Below, in pieces: positions 22,700 to 33,280 of a stretch of 64,000 nt of DNA (its first letter is position 1; each line of letters starts with the position of its first letter). The position numbers and the translations under genes were made by a program. The stretch comes from Prorocentrum cordatum (lineage: Eukaryota > Sar > Dinophyceae > Prorocentrales > Prorocentraceae): contig CAUYUJ010011514.1 of NCBI GenBank assembly GCA_963575745.1, forward strand, positions 197,834-261,833, read 5' to 3'. The notes under the pieces are model-generated. The model did not search any database, was not told where the DNA came from, and worked only from the letters and a program-made list of their open reading frames with translations.

Positions 22700-23790
22700 G
22701 GAGGCCTCTTGAAGCCCTCTTGGGGCCTTCTGGGGTCTTCCGGGGGACCTCTCAGGGGGCCTCTGAGGGGCCTCTTGGGTTTTTTTGGGAGGCTTCAGAG
22801 GTCCTCCGGGGGACCTCTTGGCCCTTAGGTGGCTGTCCTGGGGCCCTCTCGGGGCAGTCGTGCGTCCCTCTTTAGGCACTTTAGGGCCGCCTTTGAGGTG
22901 TACGGGTCGTCTTGGGGCCGTCTTGGGGGCCCCTTGGGCGGTCTTGGGGCCCTCTTGGGCCGTCTTGCGCGCTTCTTTGGGGCCTCTCGGGTCGACTTTG
23001 GAGGCCTAAGCTCGAAAAAGGCCAGAACGTTAAAATCATTGAACAGCCTCGGGAAAATCACTGGGCCCCCTAGAGGGTGTCGTGGAGGCCTCTTGGGCCG
23101 TCTTGGGCGCCCCTTGTGCCATCTGGTGGTCATTTTGGTCCGTGTTTGGACCGTCTTGGGCCGTCTTGGGGGCATCTTGATATTGTCTTGGAGGCATCTT
23201 GGGCCACCGTCAACGTCTTGGAGGCTGTCCTGAGGCCGTCTTGCCCGACTTGGAGGAACATGTTTTCTGGTCTTGTGGGTCCTTCGGGCGGCCGTCGGGT
23301 CAGACCAACACAGCCCAACGTTCGGCAGGCCGTGCACCCTTGTGGCAGGCACAGACCAGATCCAGTGGCTGTCGGCCCAACCCCACCGCCTTGCCCAGGT
23401 TGTGGGTCAGAGGACTCTTGGATGCACCTTCGGGCTTTGAGGTCTCATGGGGTACACCAGGGGGCCTCCTGGAGGGCTCTTGTGGATCTCTTAGGGGCTC
23501 CTGGGGGGCCTCTTGTCGACTTTGGGGGCCTCCTGTGGGCCTCCTGGAGGCCTCTTAGGGCCTCTTTGGGGGGCCTCGGGAGCCTCTGGGGGGCTCTTGA
23601 GGCCATCTTAGGGTGGAGAGCTCGATCAGCTCCTTCGTGGGTTCTTCTTGGGGCCGTCTTTGGGGGCCTCTTGGGCTCGTCTTGGGATCCTCCTGGGCCA
23701 TCTTGGGGCCCTCTTGGGCCGTCGTGGGGCCCTCATAGGGGAGCCGTCTTAGTGCGATCTTGAAGGGCTCTGTGGCCGTCTGGGACGCTC
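22700..23790 (+). repeat. Long GGCC/CTTGG degenerate tandem array with embedded head segment
   Basis: Units such as GGCCTCTTGGG and GGGCCGTCTTGGG repeat at about 11-12 bp. At 22997-23060 there is an AT-richer core (CGAAAAAGGCCAGAACG, AAAATCATTGAA). At 23280-23412 there is a non-array segment containing TCGGCCCAACCCCACCGCC...CCCAGGTTGTGGGT, related to heads at 38.89, 50.94 and 25.07 (minus) kb. Confidence 0.88.
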
Positions 23791-24010
23791 TCAAAATGAA
23801 CAGGCGGTAATGCTAGCTGCTAGAAGCCGAAAAGGGTTTTGGACGATTTCGATGTTTTGGTGCCCTCTTGGGGGCGATCTTTGGACCCTCTCTTAACCGA
23901 CTTAAGAGGTCACGTGGGCCGCCTTGCTGCCATCTTCGGGCGACGTGGAGTGGAGCGCTCTTGGGCACCCCTGGACCGTCTGGAGGACCTCCAGGAGGGC
24001 CTCCTTGGGG
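23791..24010 (+). repeat. GGCC/CTTGG array, continuation
   Basis: An AT-richer core at 23795-23865 (AAGCCGAAAAGGGTTTTGGA, GATTTCGATG) is followed by a further set of CTTGGG / GGCCGCC units to about 24010. Confidence 0.75.
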
Positions 24011-24455
24011 TCCCCTGGCCTCGGGAAAAGTCCTCGCGACAAGCCCCAAGATGTCAGCGGGGACACGCGGCACACCCGGCAATCTGGGGTCTGGCTATCA
24101 GGTCTTAGGACGGATCGAAGCTTCAAGCGACAAAGCCCGACTTTGAAGAGGAGCCTCCCTCAATCCATTTACGTAGCTGTTGCGTGGCTAACATGCGCTG
24201 TATATGCAGAGGAGCTCTCCTGGCGAGAGTCCTATTTGTCAAAGAGCCGCACCCCATCTGTGCAGCTGCTGCTTTCATCTAAGCTTCATGCGTTGGGTTC
24301 TCGTTTTGAACAGAGCAACGCGCTCTCCAACCCTCCTCCCCCTCTTGCCTCCTCCTGCATTCTGCTTCCTGCCTCCTGGGAGGTCCGGCGGAGTGGGGGG
24401 ACACGCAGCCACTGCCTTCCTCTTCTCCTCTCCTGCGTCCTACTTGCGCCGCAGC
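24011..24455. other. Unique sequence, no gene seen
   Basis: No recognisable coding or RNA feature. The segment adjoins the 103-bp tandem repeat, whose first partial unit begins near 24380. Confidence 0.45.
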
Positions 24456-24935
24456 CCCGTTGAGACCTCGCGGCTCCCTGACGTGAAACTGTCGCCGGAG
24501 TGGATTTACACGCACACGCAGCTGTGACCTTCCTGACTCCCTTGGGCGCTGCAAAGTCTGAAACTGTCGCCATTTGCGCGGGCTCCTGGGAGGTCGTGTG
24601 GAGGGGAGTGGTACGAGGACCCAGTTGAGATCTCGCGGCTCTCTGGGGGGCTGCGAAGTGAGAAGTTGTCGCCACTTTCGTGGGCTCCTGGGAGATTCAG
24701 CGGAGTGGAGTGGTATGTACGGGGATCCAGTTGAGACCTCGCGGCTCCCTGCGGGGCTGCGAAGTGTGAAGCTGTCGCCACTTTCGTGGGCTCTTGGGAG
24801 GTCCAGCGGAGTGGAGTGGTACGGGGACCCAGTTGAGAGCTCGCGGCTCCCTGCGGGGTTGCGAAGTGTGAAGCTGTCGCCACTTTCGTGGGCTCCTGGG
24901 AGGTCCAGCGGAGTGGAGTGGTACGGGGACCCGTT
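24456..24935 (+). repeat. About 103-bp tandem repeat, three to four units
   Basis: CAGTTGAGAYCTCGCGGCTC recurs at 24622, 24728 and 24830 (106 and 102 bp apart), with an earlier diverged unit at 24459. Each unit continues GGGGYTGCGAAGTG, GTCGCCACTTTCGTGGGCTC, GGAGGTCCAGCGGAGTGGAG. Confidence 0.92.
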
Positions 24936-25113
24936 CTGACAGCGCCAGATAGCCCGTCGGTGGCCTTCGGTGGCCTTCCGGCTGCCGTGAAGCTTCCAAG
25001 GGGCCCCCGAGAGGCCTCCCAAGACTCTCAAACAAGCATATATGAGGCATTTCACCCACGTCCCAGGCACAGTGGCGGGATGGGCCGCATGCCACTCGAT
25101 ACTTTGTTCGCAT
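24936..25113 (-). repeat. Short GGCC/CTTGG array with conserved head (minus orientation)
   Basis: Read on the minus strand, GGCCCATCCCGCCACTGTGC (25058-25085) is followed downstream by CTTGGGAGGCCTCTCGGGGG units (about 24995-25030). This is the same order as on the + strand at 38.89 and 50.94 kb. Confidence 0.7.
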
Positions 25114-25209
25114 TCCCCCTCCTCCTCCTCCTCCTCCTCCTGCTCCTCCTCCTCCTCCTCCTCCTCCTCCTCCTCCTCCTCCTCCTCCTCCTCCCCTCCT
25201 CTGCCTCCT
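25114..25209 (+). repeat. (TCC)n microsatellite
   Basis: CTCCTC runs adjoining the left target duplication of the LINE. A similar pyrimidine tract follows the LINE at 31348-31455, consistent with insertion into a TCC tract. Confidence 0.93.
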
Positions 25210-25225
25210 CCTCTTTCCTACCCCC

Positions 25226-25247
25226 TCCGTAGCCATTTTGGCTCAAG
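25226..25247 (+). other. Spliced-leader sequence at the LINE 5' terminus
   Basis: TCCGTAGCCATTTTGGCTCA followed by AG is identical to the canonical dinoflagellate spliced leader. It sits directly after the left target duplication, so the inserted copy began with a trans-spliced RNA. TTTTGGCTG right after it (25248-25256) might be the remnant of an older leader. Confidence 0.92.
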
Positions 25248-25338
25248 TTTTGGCTGTCCCTGGACGGCACATGGATACCGCTAGTCCGCGGCAGTCTTTC
25301 AGCGAATCAGTGGTCCTCCTTTCTCCAGTGCGGGAGCA

Positions 25339-26495
25339 GTGGCTCCAGGCGGAGTCCGCACCTGGAGAGGAGGGTTCGCGAGCCCCATCCTGGCTCCTCT
25401 TCCCGATGTGCTACGTGGCCCGAGTGTTCCCCACTGGGGATGTGCTTGCGGGGCCGACAAGAAATGGGCCTGCCGCGTCCGATGCCGCTGCGGACGCAAT
25501 GCCCCAGCCCGCAACATCGCCGTTGCCATGCTTGCCGACTCCAATGCCGGGGCGAAGCCGCCACAGCAGCCGCCAAGCGCACATGGAGGAGGATGGCGCC
25601 GTGCCACCCTCGCCCCGTGGGCCCGTCAGCAGCATGAGGAGACGGCCGAGCTTCGGAAGCAGGTGGCGAAGCTCGAGAAACAGCTTGAGAAGGCGAAGCC
25701 TTGGGCATAGGCCCTCGACGTGGACGGCGATGGCGGGAAGAACGGAAAAGTATCACGAACGGAGCTGCTCAGCTCCATCCAGTTCCTTGAGAAGCAAATT
25801 AAGGATCCTGCAGTTCCTGGACACTGCAAGGCCGCTTTCTCGCTCGAGGTGGAATCGCTGCGTGTGCAACTCGAGAGCATCCAGACCCCTGAGGCTGCGC
25901 ACCGCAGCGCTCAGGACAGACTCAAGCATGCCCAGACCCAGCTCAGTAAGTTGGAGAGCGAAGCAGTGGCCATGGCGAAGAAGCTCGAGGACATCCAGGC
26001 GTCCCTCGAGAACAAGAAAGCAGCTATCGCAACGAAGCAGCTGGATATCGAGGCCTTCGGAAATCTTTCGCGGAGACCGCCAAGGCCGTCGCCCTTGAGG
26101 GCCGTGTCGATCAAGACCTGCTGGCCCATTTCAAGTTCACAGATGAAGAACTACCCCCAGTATGTGCGCGAGACATTCGTCGGTCTCTGAGAGGACGCCG
26201 CCGCCAAGCTCTTCTCCTGCGTCGAGGAACAGGTGCGCAAAGCAGCCGCGGCGATGCCCCAACCCATGCAGGTGGATGGGAATGGCATGGCCAAGATGCT
26301 CGCGATGTTCCTGCTCCTGGTGATGATGGGGGGGCAGGAGGTGCAGGCGTCAACCGCGAGACCGATGAGCTCACGCCCGACCGGATTAACGGGCCCATCA
26401 AGTTGGCTGGTGAAGATGGCGCCAGATATGACCTCGTCAACCTGTTCTATGAGAAGCTCCTTGCCATGCGCGGTGCCAAGCGGCAGAAGGCTTAG
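25339..26495 (+). pseudogene. LINE ORF1, coiled-coil protein
   Basis: It starts at ATG 25339, about 90 bp after the leader. The N-terminal part has a small Cys cluster in W-A-C-R-V-R-C-R-C-G-R-N-A-P, typical of a minimal nucleic-acid-binding knuckle. After an in-frame TAG (25708-25710) the same frame continues as a long coiled coil with heptad Leu/Ala pattern (SIQFLEKQI, QTQLSKLESEAVAMAKKLED). A frameshift lies near 26055 and a stop at 26188-26190. A C-terminal segment ends GAKRQKA and TAG at 26493-26495. By analogy with other LINEs it would coat element RNA. Confidence 0.7.
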
Positions 26496-26539
26496 CCCAC
26501 TCCTCATCAGTTGCCTCCCTGTGCATCATGGTCAGGGTC

Positions 26540-27654
26540 GGCTCCCTGCTGATGATGAGCCACGTAGTGCTTTCTTCATTGAGTCCTTCGACGCCAACCG
26601 TGGCATCCGCACGCTGAAGGAGAAGATTCTGGCATCATCTGCCACAGTGTTCGTTGCTCAGGAGGTGGGTTTTGATGACGAAGCATATGATGATTTCGTG
26701 GCACGTGCAGGTCGGCGTGGCTGGCGGTGCTTAGCTGGCCCAGGTGCTGTTTCCAGCGGAACGATACCGATGCAAGATGTGGCGGTCCTCGCGCGTGACC
26801 GCGTTGGTATTCGGGGCCCCGACTTTGATTGCATGGTAGTTCGTCCACGGCGTGCCCCACGCGCGGTGGCTTCCTTCCAGGATGGCCACTTCTACATGCT
26901 GTTGCCTTCTGCCTAGTGGCCAATCTAGGCATCGGAGGCAGGAGTGCTCGTTGTCCCAAATTGGTGTGCGTATAGCAGATATTTCATTTCAGATCCTGTA
27001 GTGCTGGCTGGTGATTGGAATGCAACGCCTCGGGGTATCGAAGAGTCTGGTTTTCCTCGTGAAGCCATGATGGTTATTGTAGCGCCGCCTCTGCCAACCT
27101 GCACCGCTCCGAAAGCTAATCGGACGATCGATTTCTTTGCGGCCAATGTTGTCGCCAAGCGGTTGCTGGATTCGGTCGGCGTGGATGCCGCATGGGCCAA
27201 GCGCCCCCGCAGGCCAGTCGTCCTTGGCCTCTCCAGTGAAGGCCTCAGGCGGCAGTGCGTGGTCTACACGGTTGCAAACAAGTATGACGCTGAGCGGGTA
27301 TATGGGCCCGTCATGCCCGGTCCCGATTGGTCGCGCGCTGCTGCCCTTGCTGAGGCTGTTGCGCGGGCTGGACTTGACCAGCCCGCTCGCGATGCTTGGT
27401 GTCTACCTTCCAGGGCTTGGGCGGAGTTCGCCCGCGTTGCGGAAGTGGAGGTCCGCGCAGTGATTGGTCAACCTTCCTCATCGACTTCCTCAAGGGGAGC
27501 CCCGCCGACAGCTAGATTGGTTGATTACAGGCGCCGACCTGGCGTCACTTCGGAAGCCAAGGCCCTGACCCGCGGCTGGGCATGGCTCAGCCAGTCCGTC
27601 GAGAGCATATGCAATATGCCCAGGTACAAGTACGCCACGGTCCCGTGCTTGTAG
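26540..27654 (+). pseudogene. LINE ORF2, endonuclease domain
   Basis: Apurinic-endonuclease-type (EEP) motifs appear in order: ATVFVAQEV with the metal-binding Gln-Glu (about 26645-26670), DVAVLAR, a conserved V-x-L-A-G-D-W-N-A-T-P (about 27003-27030) and T-I-D-F-F (about 27123). The first and second halves are in the same frame but separated by stop codons at 26914-26916 and nearby. In an active element this domain nicks the target DNA. The block ends at a stop at 27652-27654, after which the frame reopens. Confidence 0.75.
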
Positions 27655-27657
27655 GCT

Positions 27658-28893
27658 GTGGTTGGCGTTTTCATTCGAAATGAATATTTTGGACAGGGGC
27701 TGTGTGCTGGACTTGATGCGAGTGTGATGGAAGCCCGAGTCGCAGTTGGCCATGCAGTGGTCCGCGCCGCAGGTGCACCAGGGCCCCTCCCTGCACCTTC
27801 GACGGCGCACCTGCGACCCGAAGCTGCTGAAGCCGAGCCGGTCCGGGGCATGGAGGCCCAGGGGGCAGAATGTCGTGTTGTTTTTGGTAAACCTGGGTTC
27901 GACCAAGACGAGTTCTTTGGACTGCGTGATCCCGCTCCTGGGGCCCCTGATGTCCCCGGTGATGGTATTGTCTTTTCTGCAGGCACACGTGATGCGGTCG
28001 AGGTTGGTCAGCAAGTCCCTGCCCCCAGGTGCACCCAAGAGGTAAGCGGCGAGCGGGGTGGGGCCCCGTCGCCACAGGTTAGAACGCAAGGCCCGGCCCC
28101 CAGGAGCACCCACGGGATAAGCAGCGCGAGGGGCAGGGCTCAGTCGTCATGTTTTGCTGCCGAGTTTGTTGCGGGCTTTCGCGCAAACGAGGATTCGTCG
28201 CCCGGAGTGCCCGTGGGCCCCCCGGGTGCCACGGGCCCTCTGGCCGCTGATGGCGCGAGGGGTAGAGAGCGTGCCGCGGTTGGTGGGGCTGCGTTGGCGG
28301 ATCTCCAGTCGACTGGGGGGGCGGCGTGCTGGTCTGGGCGGGTGTGGGGGCAGTTCTGGGAGCGCCCCGCAGCCCCGCCCCCGGGCCAGGGGCAGCCTCG
28401 CGACCGCTCCATTGTGGTGGATGTGGCGGAGCACCAACGTCAGGCACCTGATGTGAACGAGGACGAACTGCATGCTGCTGCAGTTGCTCCACAGCTAAAT
28501 CGCGATGCCTATGCTGCAGCTGATGCTCTTGAGAACTTCCGTCAGGACATTGCAGGGGGCGTTCGGCTCGCAGAACTTGATGAAGTGAAGGGCGATCGAC
28601 AGCACTGGCAGGATTGGTGTGACACAGCGGCATCAAATGGCAGCCGAGGCCTTCATCTCTCCACGAGGGCCCCCGATGTCCCACGCCCGATTCTCGTGCG
28701 CAGGGGGGGTGGTCTGTCTGCGCGCCCGCGTGATATTGTTGATGCAGAAGTTCGGAAGTATGGCAAGCTCTGGTATTCTAGCCAGGTTCCAGACCGTGCG
28801 TGGTTTTCGGATCGATCAGCGACGCCCGAGCCAGCAGCCATGCCATCCGTGACGTCGCCAACAGTTTCCCGCACGTTAAGCAACCAGTATTGA
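27658..28893 (+). pseudogene. LINE ORF2, linker between endonuclease and reverse transcriptase
   Basis: Open frame in the same register as the endonuclease, with no named domain. 27770-28380 is Gly/Ala/Pro-rich and contains two similar segments (CCCAGGTGCACCC...GGTAAGCGGCGAG near 28023 and CCCAGGAGCACCC...GATAAGCAGCGAG near 28098), suggesting a local duplication. 28440-28860 is more protein-like (QLNRDAYAAADALENFRQDI, HWQDWCDTAASNGSRG). Confidence 0.5.
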
Positions 28894-29009
28894 TCGTATC
28901 TATCCTCGGCTCTTTGGTTTACTACCAGATGCTGGCCTTGATGTGATGACTGCACTTTTTGGAGGATGTGAGTGCCTTGGGATCCTACCAGGGTAACTCT
29001 GTTACATCG

Positions 29010-29822
29010 CGATGCCGATGCTGGCGAAGCCTGACCAGGGCCACCGCCAGATCATCCTATACTCAAGCTTATATCGTGTCTGGCAGCGCCTTCGGCGACG
29101 TGATCTTGTAGATCTACATCGTGTCCTGCGCCGACCGTATTGGGTGGCGTGTGCTGGCAGGGGTGCCCTTGACCTCTCGCCGGCGCAGGCGGTTCGCAGC
29201 GAGGCAGCGGTCAGCGATGACCCGTATTGCCCCCTGTTGTGGACGGATTACAGCAAATTTCACGAAGGCATTCCCATAGACGTGTTTCGGGATCGGCTGC
29301 GCTACTATGGGGTGCCGCTTCCAATCCTCAAGATGGTATTCAGCGCGTGGCAAGCACCGCGTATTATACGGCTCGGGCTACATCGCAGTGTCACGGCCGT
29401 CTGCGATGTATGGCCTGAGTGCAGGATGTGCATTTGCTGATGTTGCAGTCCGAGCCTTCGCGTCGTCGGAATGTGACCAGTTCCTCTGCCGCAATCTTGG
29501 CTTGGATTTCGTGAGCTATATTAATGAAACAGGGGTCCACGTCAGTGTCGGCGGTCGTAACATCGTGCTCGGAGTTGCTGCGCGAGCTGGTGTTCAGTTT
29601 CAAGCAGCGTCGAAGCGCCTGCAGGCGACCCCCAATGACAAAGTAGCGGCCGCGGCTAGCGACAATTTCCTTGGCCAGGAAATAGCAGAGATGATCGGCC
29701 TATCCAAGCACAAGTCAAGAGTGGCTGTTTCCTACCTTGGCACGCATTTCTCACGTGGCAGGCGTCGCTTTCATCTTGGTGCGGCCAATGTGAAGCGGAT
29801 TCGGCTGAAGAAGTCCAAATAG
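29010..29822 (+). pseudogene. LINE ORF2, reverse transcriptase domain
   Basis: KPDQGHRQIILYSSLYRVWQ (about 29027-29086) matches the 'KP-G-RPI-L-SLYR-W' start of LINE-type RTs. LLWTDYSKFHEGIPIDVFRD carries the first metal Asp. LSAGCAFADVAV (about 29415-29450, another frame) corresponds to the GxxAGC motif. The expected catalytic Y-x-D-D box reads Y-I-N-E at 29517-29528, so both catalytic aspartates are changed. Two or more frameshifts cut the domain. Confidence 0.75.
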
Positions 29823-29965
29823 AGAATCAACAAGGCGTCCAAGTTTCGCACGATGCGGAAAGCAGATGATCGTCTCGGTAGGGTCTATACGACGCGCATC
29901 AAGATGACAGCCCAGTACGGCGTCGCGACGTTCCCCTTGTCTGTGAAGTTTCGGTCGCCCAAGTA

Positions 29966-31209
29966 TTGTATGGACATGGTGATTTCTTCCCTCAGTTAGA
30001 GGCTGAGGAAGCCGTTGCTTTCGCAGGCAATGCCCATCGACTGCGCATCGCAGTTGACGGCAGCAACACCATGCCGATGTTGTCTTGTTTTCAGCGCGCT
30101 GCCTTTGCGGTCGTTTTGCTCGACCCCCAGACTGAAGCCACCCTCTCAGTGGTGCGTGGCACTGTGCCTGGAGGTTTCCCACAGGCACCAGCTATGGCTG
30201 ATAAGTTTTCGCTCGCGGTGGCCTGCCAGATCGCTGATCGTAGTTCGAATGCGCATGCAGACTGCAAAGCAGCGATCGCCCCGGCGCCGGCGATGCCCCC
30301 CCAGCATCAGCAGTTGCGTGCTGGGAAGGTTTTCGCTGGAGTTTCAGCTTTTGCCGGGTCTCTCGAAGGATTCCGTCACGTTGAGTCCATCCAGCATGTG
30401 AAAGCCCATCGGAGCGATGACGCGATAGGTAACCTCCCGCCTGCTCTTCGCGCGCCAGCGCAAGGTAACCGCGCTGCCGACCTGCGTGGGAAGGGGGCGA
30501 TTCGTATCCACCAGGACGTAGGGCCCGAGGCTGCCACCCGACTCGAGAGCGAGGTTGCGACGGCCTCGGATTGTGTCAAGCTTGCTGCTGCTGTGCTCCC
30601 TGTTCTCCACTCGAGAGCGAAGCGTGAGCGATCCTTTGCCCGCCGTCGGTCGGTCCAGTCGATCCCGGGATGGCACGAGTGGGAAGAGGGACCGCTCGGT
30701 ACGCAGCGCAAGCAGTGTTTGAGGGTCGCCCAGAAGGGTGCGTCCCGCGAGGCTCTGGGTTGCGCTGGGGCCCCCGAGTTCATTCGTCAGGTCGTCCGCC
30801 GTTCCCTGGGGCACCTGATTGTGGGTGTGGCCTCGTACGATATCCACCCCAGAGCTCCAGGGCCCTCAAAGTCTAAGGTTAATCATTTGCAGTTTTTGTG
30901 TGTTCGTTGCGGGTGCTGGGCCCAGCGGCGCTCGGCAAGGCCTGCCTGCGACCGACAAGGAAAGGTCGTGAGGTGAAACGTAAGTATTGCCAAGGCCTCG
31001 GCCCCAGCAGTCGAGTGCGACAGTTTATTCATCGTGCTGCTGCGGTTTCAGCGTTGTCTGTGGCTCCGAAGCCGCAGTGCAAGGGCCTCGCTCGCACCGC
31101 TGTGCCGACTGCCCATTCGAGGGCCTCTGATGTCCCTGAGTACGAGAGACGGCTGGCTGCCCTCGCGGAGCGAGTTTCTGCCAAGCAGGCGCTCAGGGCA
31201 GAAACGTGA
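29966..31209 (+). pseudogene. LINE ORF2, RNase H domain and C-terminal Cys motif
   Basis: LRIAVDGSNT (about 30040) and the following FAVVLLDPQTEATLSVVRGT and KFSLAVACQIAD match a retroelement RNase H beta core with its first Asp. IQHVKAHRS (about 30390-30420) and GNRAADLRGK (about 30465) fit its terminal part. LCVRCGCWAQ (about 30893-30925) is a Cys pair of the kind seen near the end of dinoflagellate LINE ORF2. The tail shifts frame near 30900 and closes at 31209. Confidence 0.7.
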
Positions 31210-31470
31210 TTTCGTGTCGCACCCTGTCGCGGGCCCTGTCGTCAGGGTAACAAATCCCTCTGTGAGGGGTGCCACCGACCTTGTCGTTTTGATTTGCGAG
31301 TCTCTTCCCCTCGAGGCTGTCTTAACCTAGCCTCTTTCCTACCCCCCTCCGTCCCCCTCCTTCTGCCTCTCCTCCTCGTCCTCCTATCCTTCTCCCTTGC
31401 CTTCTCCCATGCATCCCTCTCCTCCTCCTCCTCTTCGTCCTCCTCCTTCTCCTCCGCTTCTTTTCTTGTT
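31210..31470 (+). repeat. LINE 3' end, right target duplication and pyrimidine tract
   Basis: The LINE's untranslated end runs to about 31330. Then come the right target duplication (31331-31352) and a TCC/CTC-rich tract to about 31460. Confidence 0.75.
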
Positions 31471-31639
31471 TCCACATAACCCACCTGATTCAGATGGCTC
31501 TGCACATCCAAGATCTCCGTGCGTCAACCTGTCACGTTGCCACCTGACTGGTTGGAGCTCTGTGCGGCGCCGGGAACTCCACAGAATTCTGCGGCTGTTC
31601 TCTTGTTGTTGCCATGCTTCCACGATTTTCATCACTTGC

Positions 31640-32055
31640 ATCAGTTGTTGTTCTTTTCACAAAATGTTACCTTTCGTGGTGGTTTTTGCGGTGGCTTTGC
31701 CAAAAAGGGTTCTTTACGTTGCCGGCCGTGCATACAGCAGCTGCGATTTGTGGCGGCTTGCGAAAGGTTTCATTGTGCCACCTTGCACAACTATTCCTTT
31801 TTCGGCGGATTACGCTGCGAAGTGCACATTTTTTTGGAGGAGGCCGATTGCAGTTTGATTCTGTCTGTGGCGAGTTCCATGTTGATTCTTTTTTTGGCCG
31901 GTTACGTACGGATACCTTTGTGGCGGATTACACATGTATTCCTTATTTGGCGGATTACACATTGATCCGCTTTGTTGTGGATTGCATATCTATTGTGCTA
32001 GTGGTGGATTGCACTTTGACTCCCTTTGTGGTTTTCTTGGTTGTGCGCCAAGAAA
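31640..32055 (-). repeat. About 30-bp minisatellite, minus orientation, with terminal hairpin
   Basis: Units like GTGGATTRCACATTGATTCC repeat about every 30 bp to 32030. The array ends at a CTTGG-7-CCAAG hairpin (32036-32052). It is the reverse complement of arrays at 33775-33850 and 34380-34690. Confidence 0.8.
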
Positions 32056-32635
32056 CTATAGCAACACAACAGGAAATTCCTGACGCTTCGCGTATTCCCA
32101 CCAGTCCACCCTGGTACTCTTGCGGTTCCGTGGGTGCCTACGCCCCTGCATGCAATTCACTCGCAGCTTGCAGACTCTGGCAGCCGACCACCCTGGCAGC
32201 CAGATCATCTTTGCAGCGCGTTGCATGCGTGCACCCTGGCAGTGCAGCTCCCCGCAGTTGCCGTCAGCCCCCTTCCACTCGCCGGCCTGGCTTCCGAGGT
32301 GCTGCGTGAGGCTTCGGCCCACCGCTTTAGGTTAATTCGTCTTTGCGCGGCCCGCTCTGACTGGACTCGCCGCTGGCGCTCTCGCCTGCGGCCGCTGATT
32401 AAAAATCCCCACCTGCGAACAAAAGTATCCCCACCAGCCCCGCGCTGAGCTCCGTCCCGCTCTGTGTCTGGCGTTGCTCGCCTTTCTGTTTTTCCCTTCG
32501 CGGGTGGCACAGCCTGCCCCTACTTGCGCGGCGTTCGACCCGCTTCGCGCGCCCGCGTACCAAAACATATCCTCACAAACCCATCCAGAAACGATGCCCA
32601 TGAGAGCTGACGGGGGGAGAGAGGAAGAGGCGGTT
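32056..32635. other. Unique GC-rich sequence, no gene seen
   Basis: Contains repeated CACCCTGGCAGYSCAG words at 32188 and 32230. No coding signature. Confidence 0.45.
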
Positions 32636-32639
32636 TTTG

Positions 32640-32945
32640 AAGGATGTTGGCCTCTCGGCGGCCTCCTTGGGAGGCCTCGTGGCCATATCGAGCCGTCTTG
32701 CAACGGTCTTGGGGCCTCTTGGAGCATCTTGGGGGCCATCATGCGCCACCTTGGCCTATTTGCATCCACCTTGGAGATCATCTTGGGCTCTCTGAGGCCG
32801 CTCGGGGGCCTCCTGGGTGCCTCCCGTGTACTTTTTGGAGGTCATTTGGGGCCTCTTGGGGCGTTTTGGGGCCCTCTTGGGGGCCTCTTGGGAGCCTGGG
32901 GGGGGGCCTCTGGGGGCCATCTCGGCGGTCGGTCAAAAGAGGGGG
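32640..32945 (+). repeat. GGCC/CTTGG degenerate tandem array
   Basis: CTTGGGGGCC / GCCTCTTGGG units at about 11-12 bp spacing, ending in a G run near 32900. Confidence 0.88.
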
Positions 32946-33280
32946 ATCCTCGATGTAGCTCCCTTTCGGGGGCCACGATCCTCGTGATGGGATGTCAAAA
33001 AGTGACCCCCCCAGGGACCGAAAAAGGACCCCCTGACACATCGGGTCCTGTCCCCAAACAACTTGGGATGGGAAAGGGAGGGTTCCCCTCCGTGAAGGGA
33101 AGGGGGGTCGTGGAAGAGGAAAATGACCCTCGTTAGACCACCTGTCGCCCAGAGGGCAGGTGGGATTTTTGAAACGTGGCACGTTTGTGTATGTTTTCGA
33201 TGTTTTCGCCTGTTCCCAGCAACAACACACAAGCAACACAGTACGTCCTTGATCTTTAAACCGAAACCATATACAACACA
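32946..33280. other. Unique sequence, no gene seen
   Basis: Purine-rich with GGGAGGGTTCCCCTCC (33077-33092), then AC-rich. It leads into the first copy of the 750-bp element. Confidence 0.4.

Larger units (their letters stand above)
25210..31352 (+). mobile_element. LINE (non-LTR) retrotransposon with a spliced leader at its 5' end
   Basis: The element body is 25226-31330. A 16-bp direct repeat CCTCTTTCCTACCCCC (25210-25225) recurs at 31331-31346, extended by one C and TCCGT. This is a target-site duplication of the length usual for target-primed insertion. Inside are ORF1, then an ORF2 with apurinic-type endonuclease, reverse transcriptase, RNase H and a C-terminal Cys motif. All reading frames are broken by stops and frameshifts. 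The RT active-site box is altered, so this copy is inactive. No poly-A tail is seen at the 3' end, which finishes GTCTTAACCTAG. Confidence 0.9.

Noticed and set aside
22700-23790. Open frames with LGPSWGPLG-type repeats (several arrays) as proteins
   Set aside because: Translation of the GGCC/CTTGG arrays; both strands and several frames are open, and the sequence is purely repetitive.
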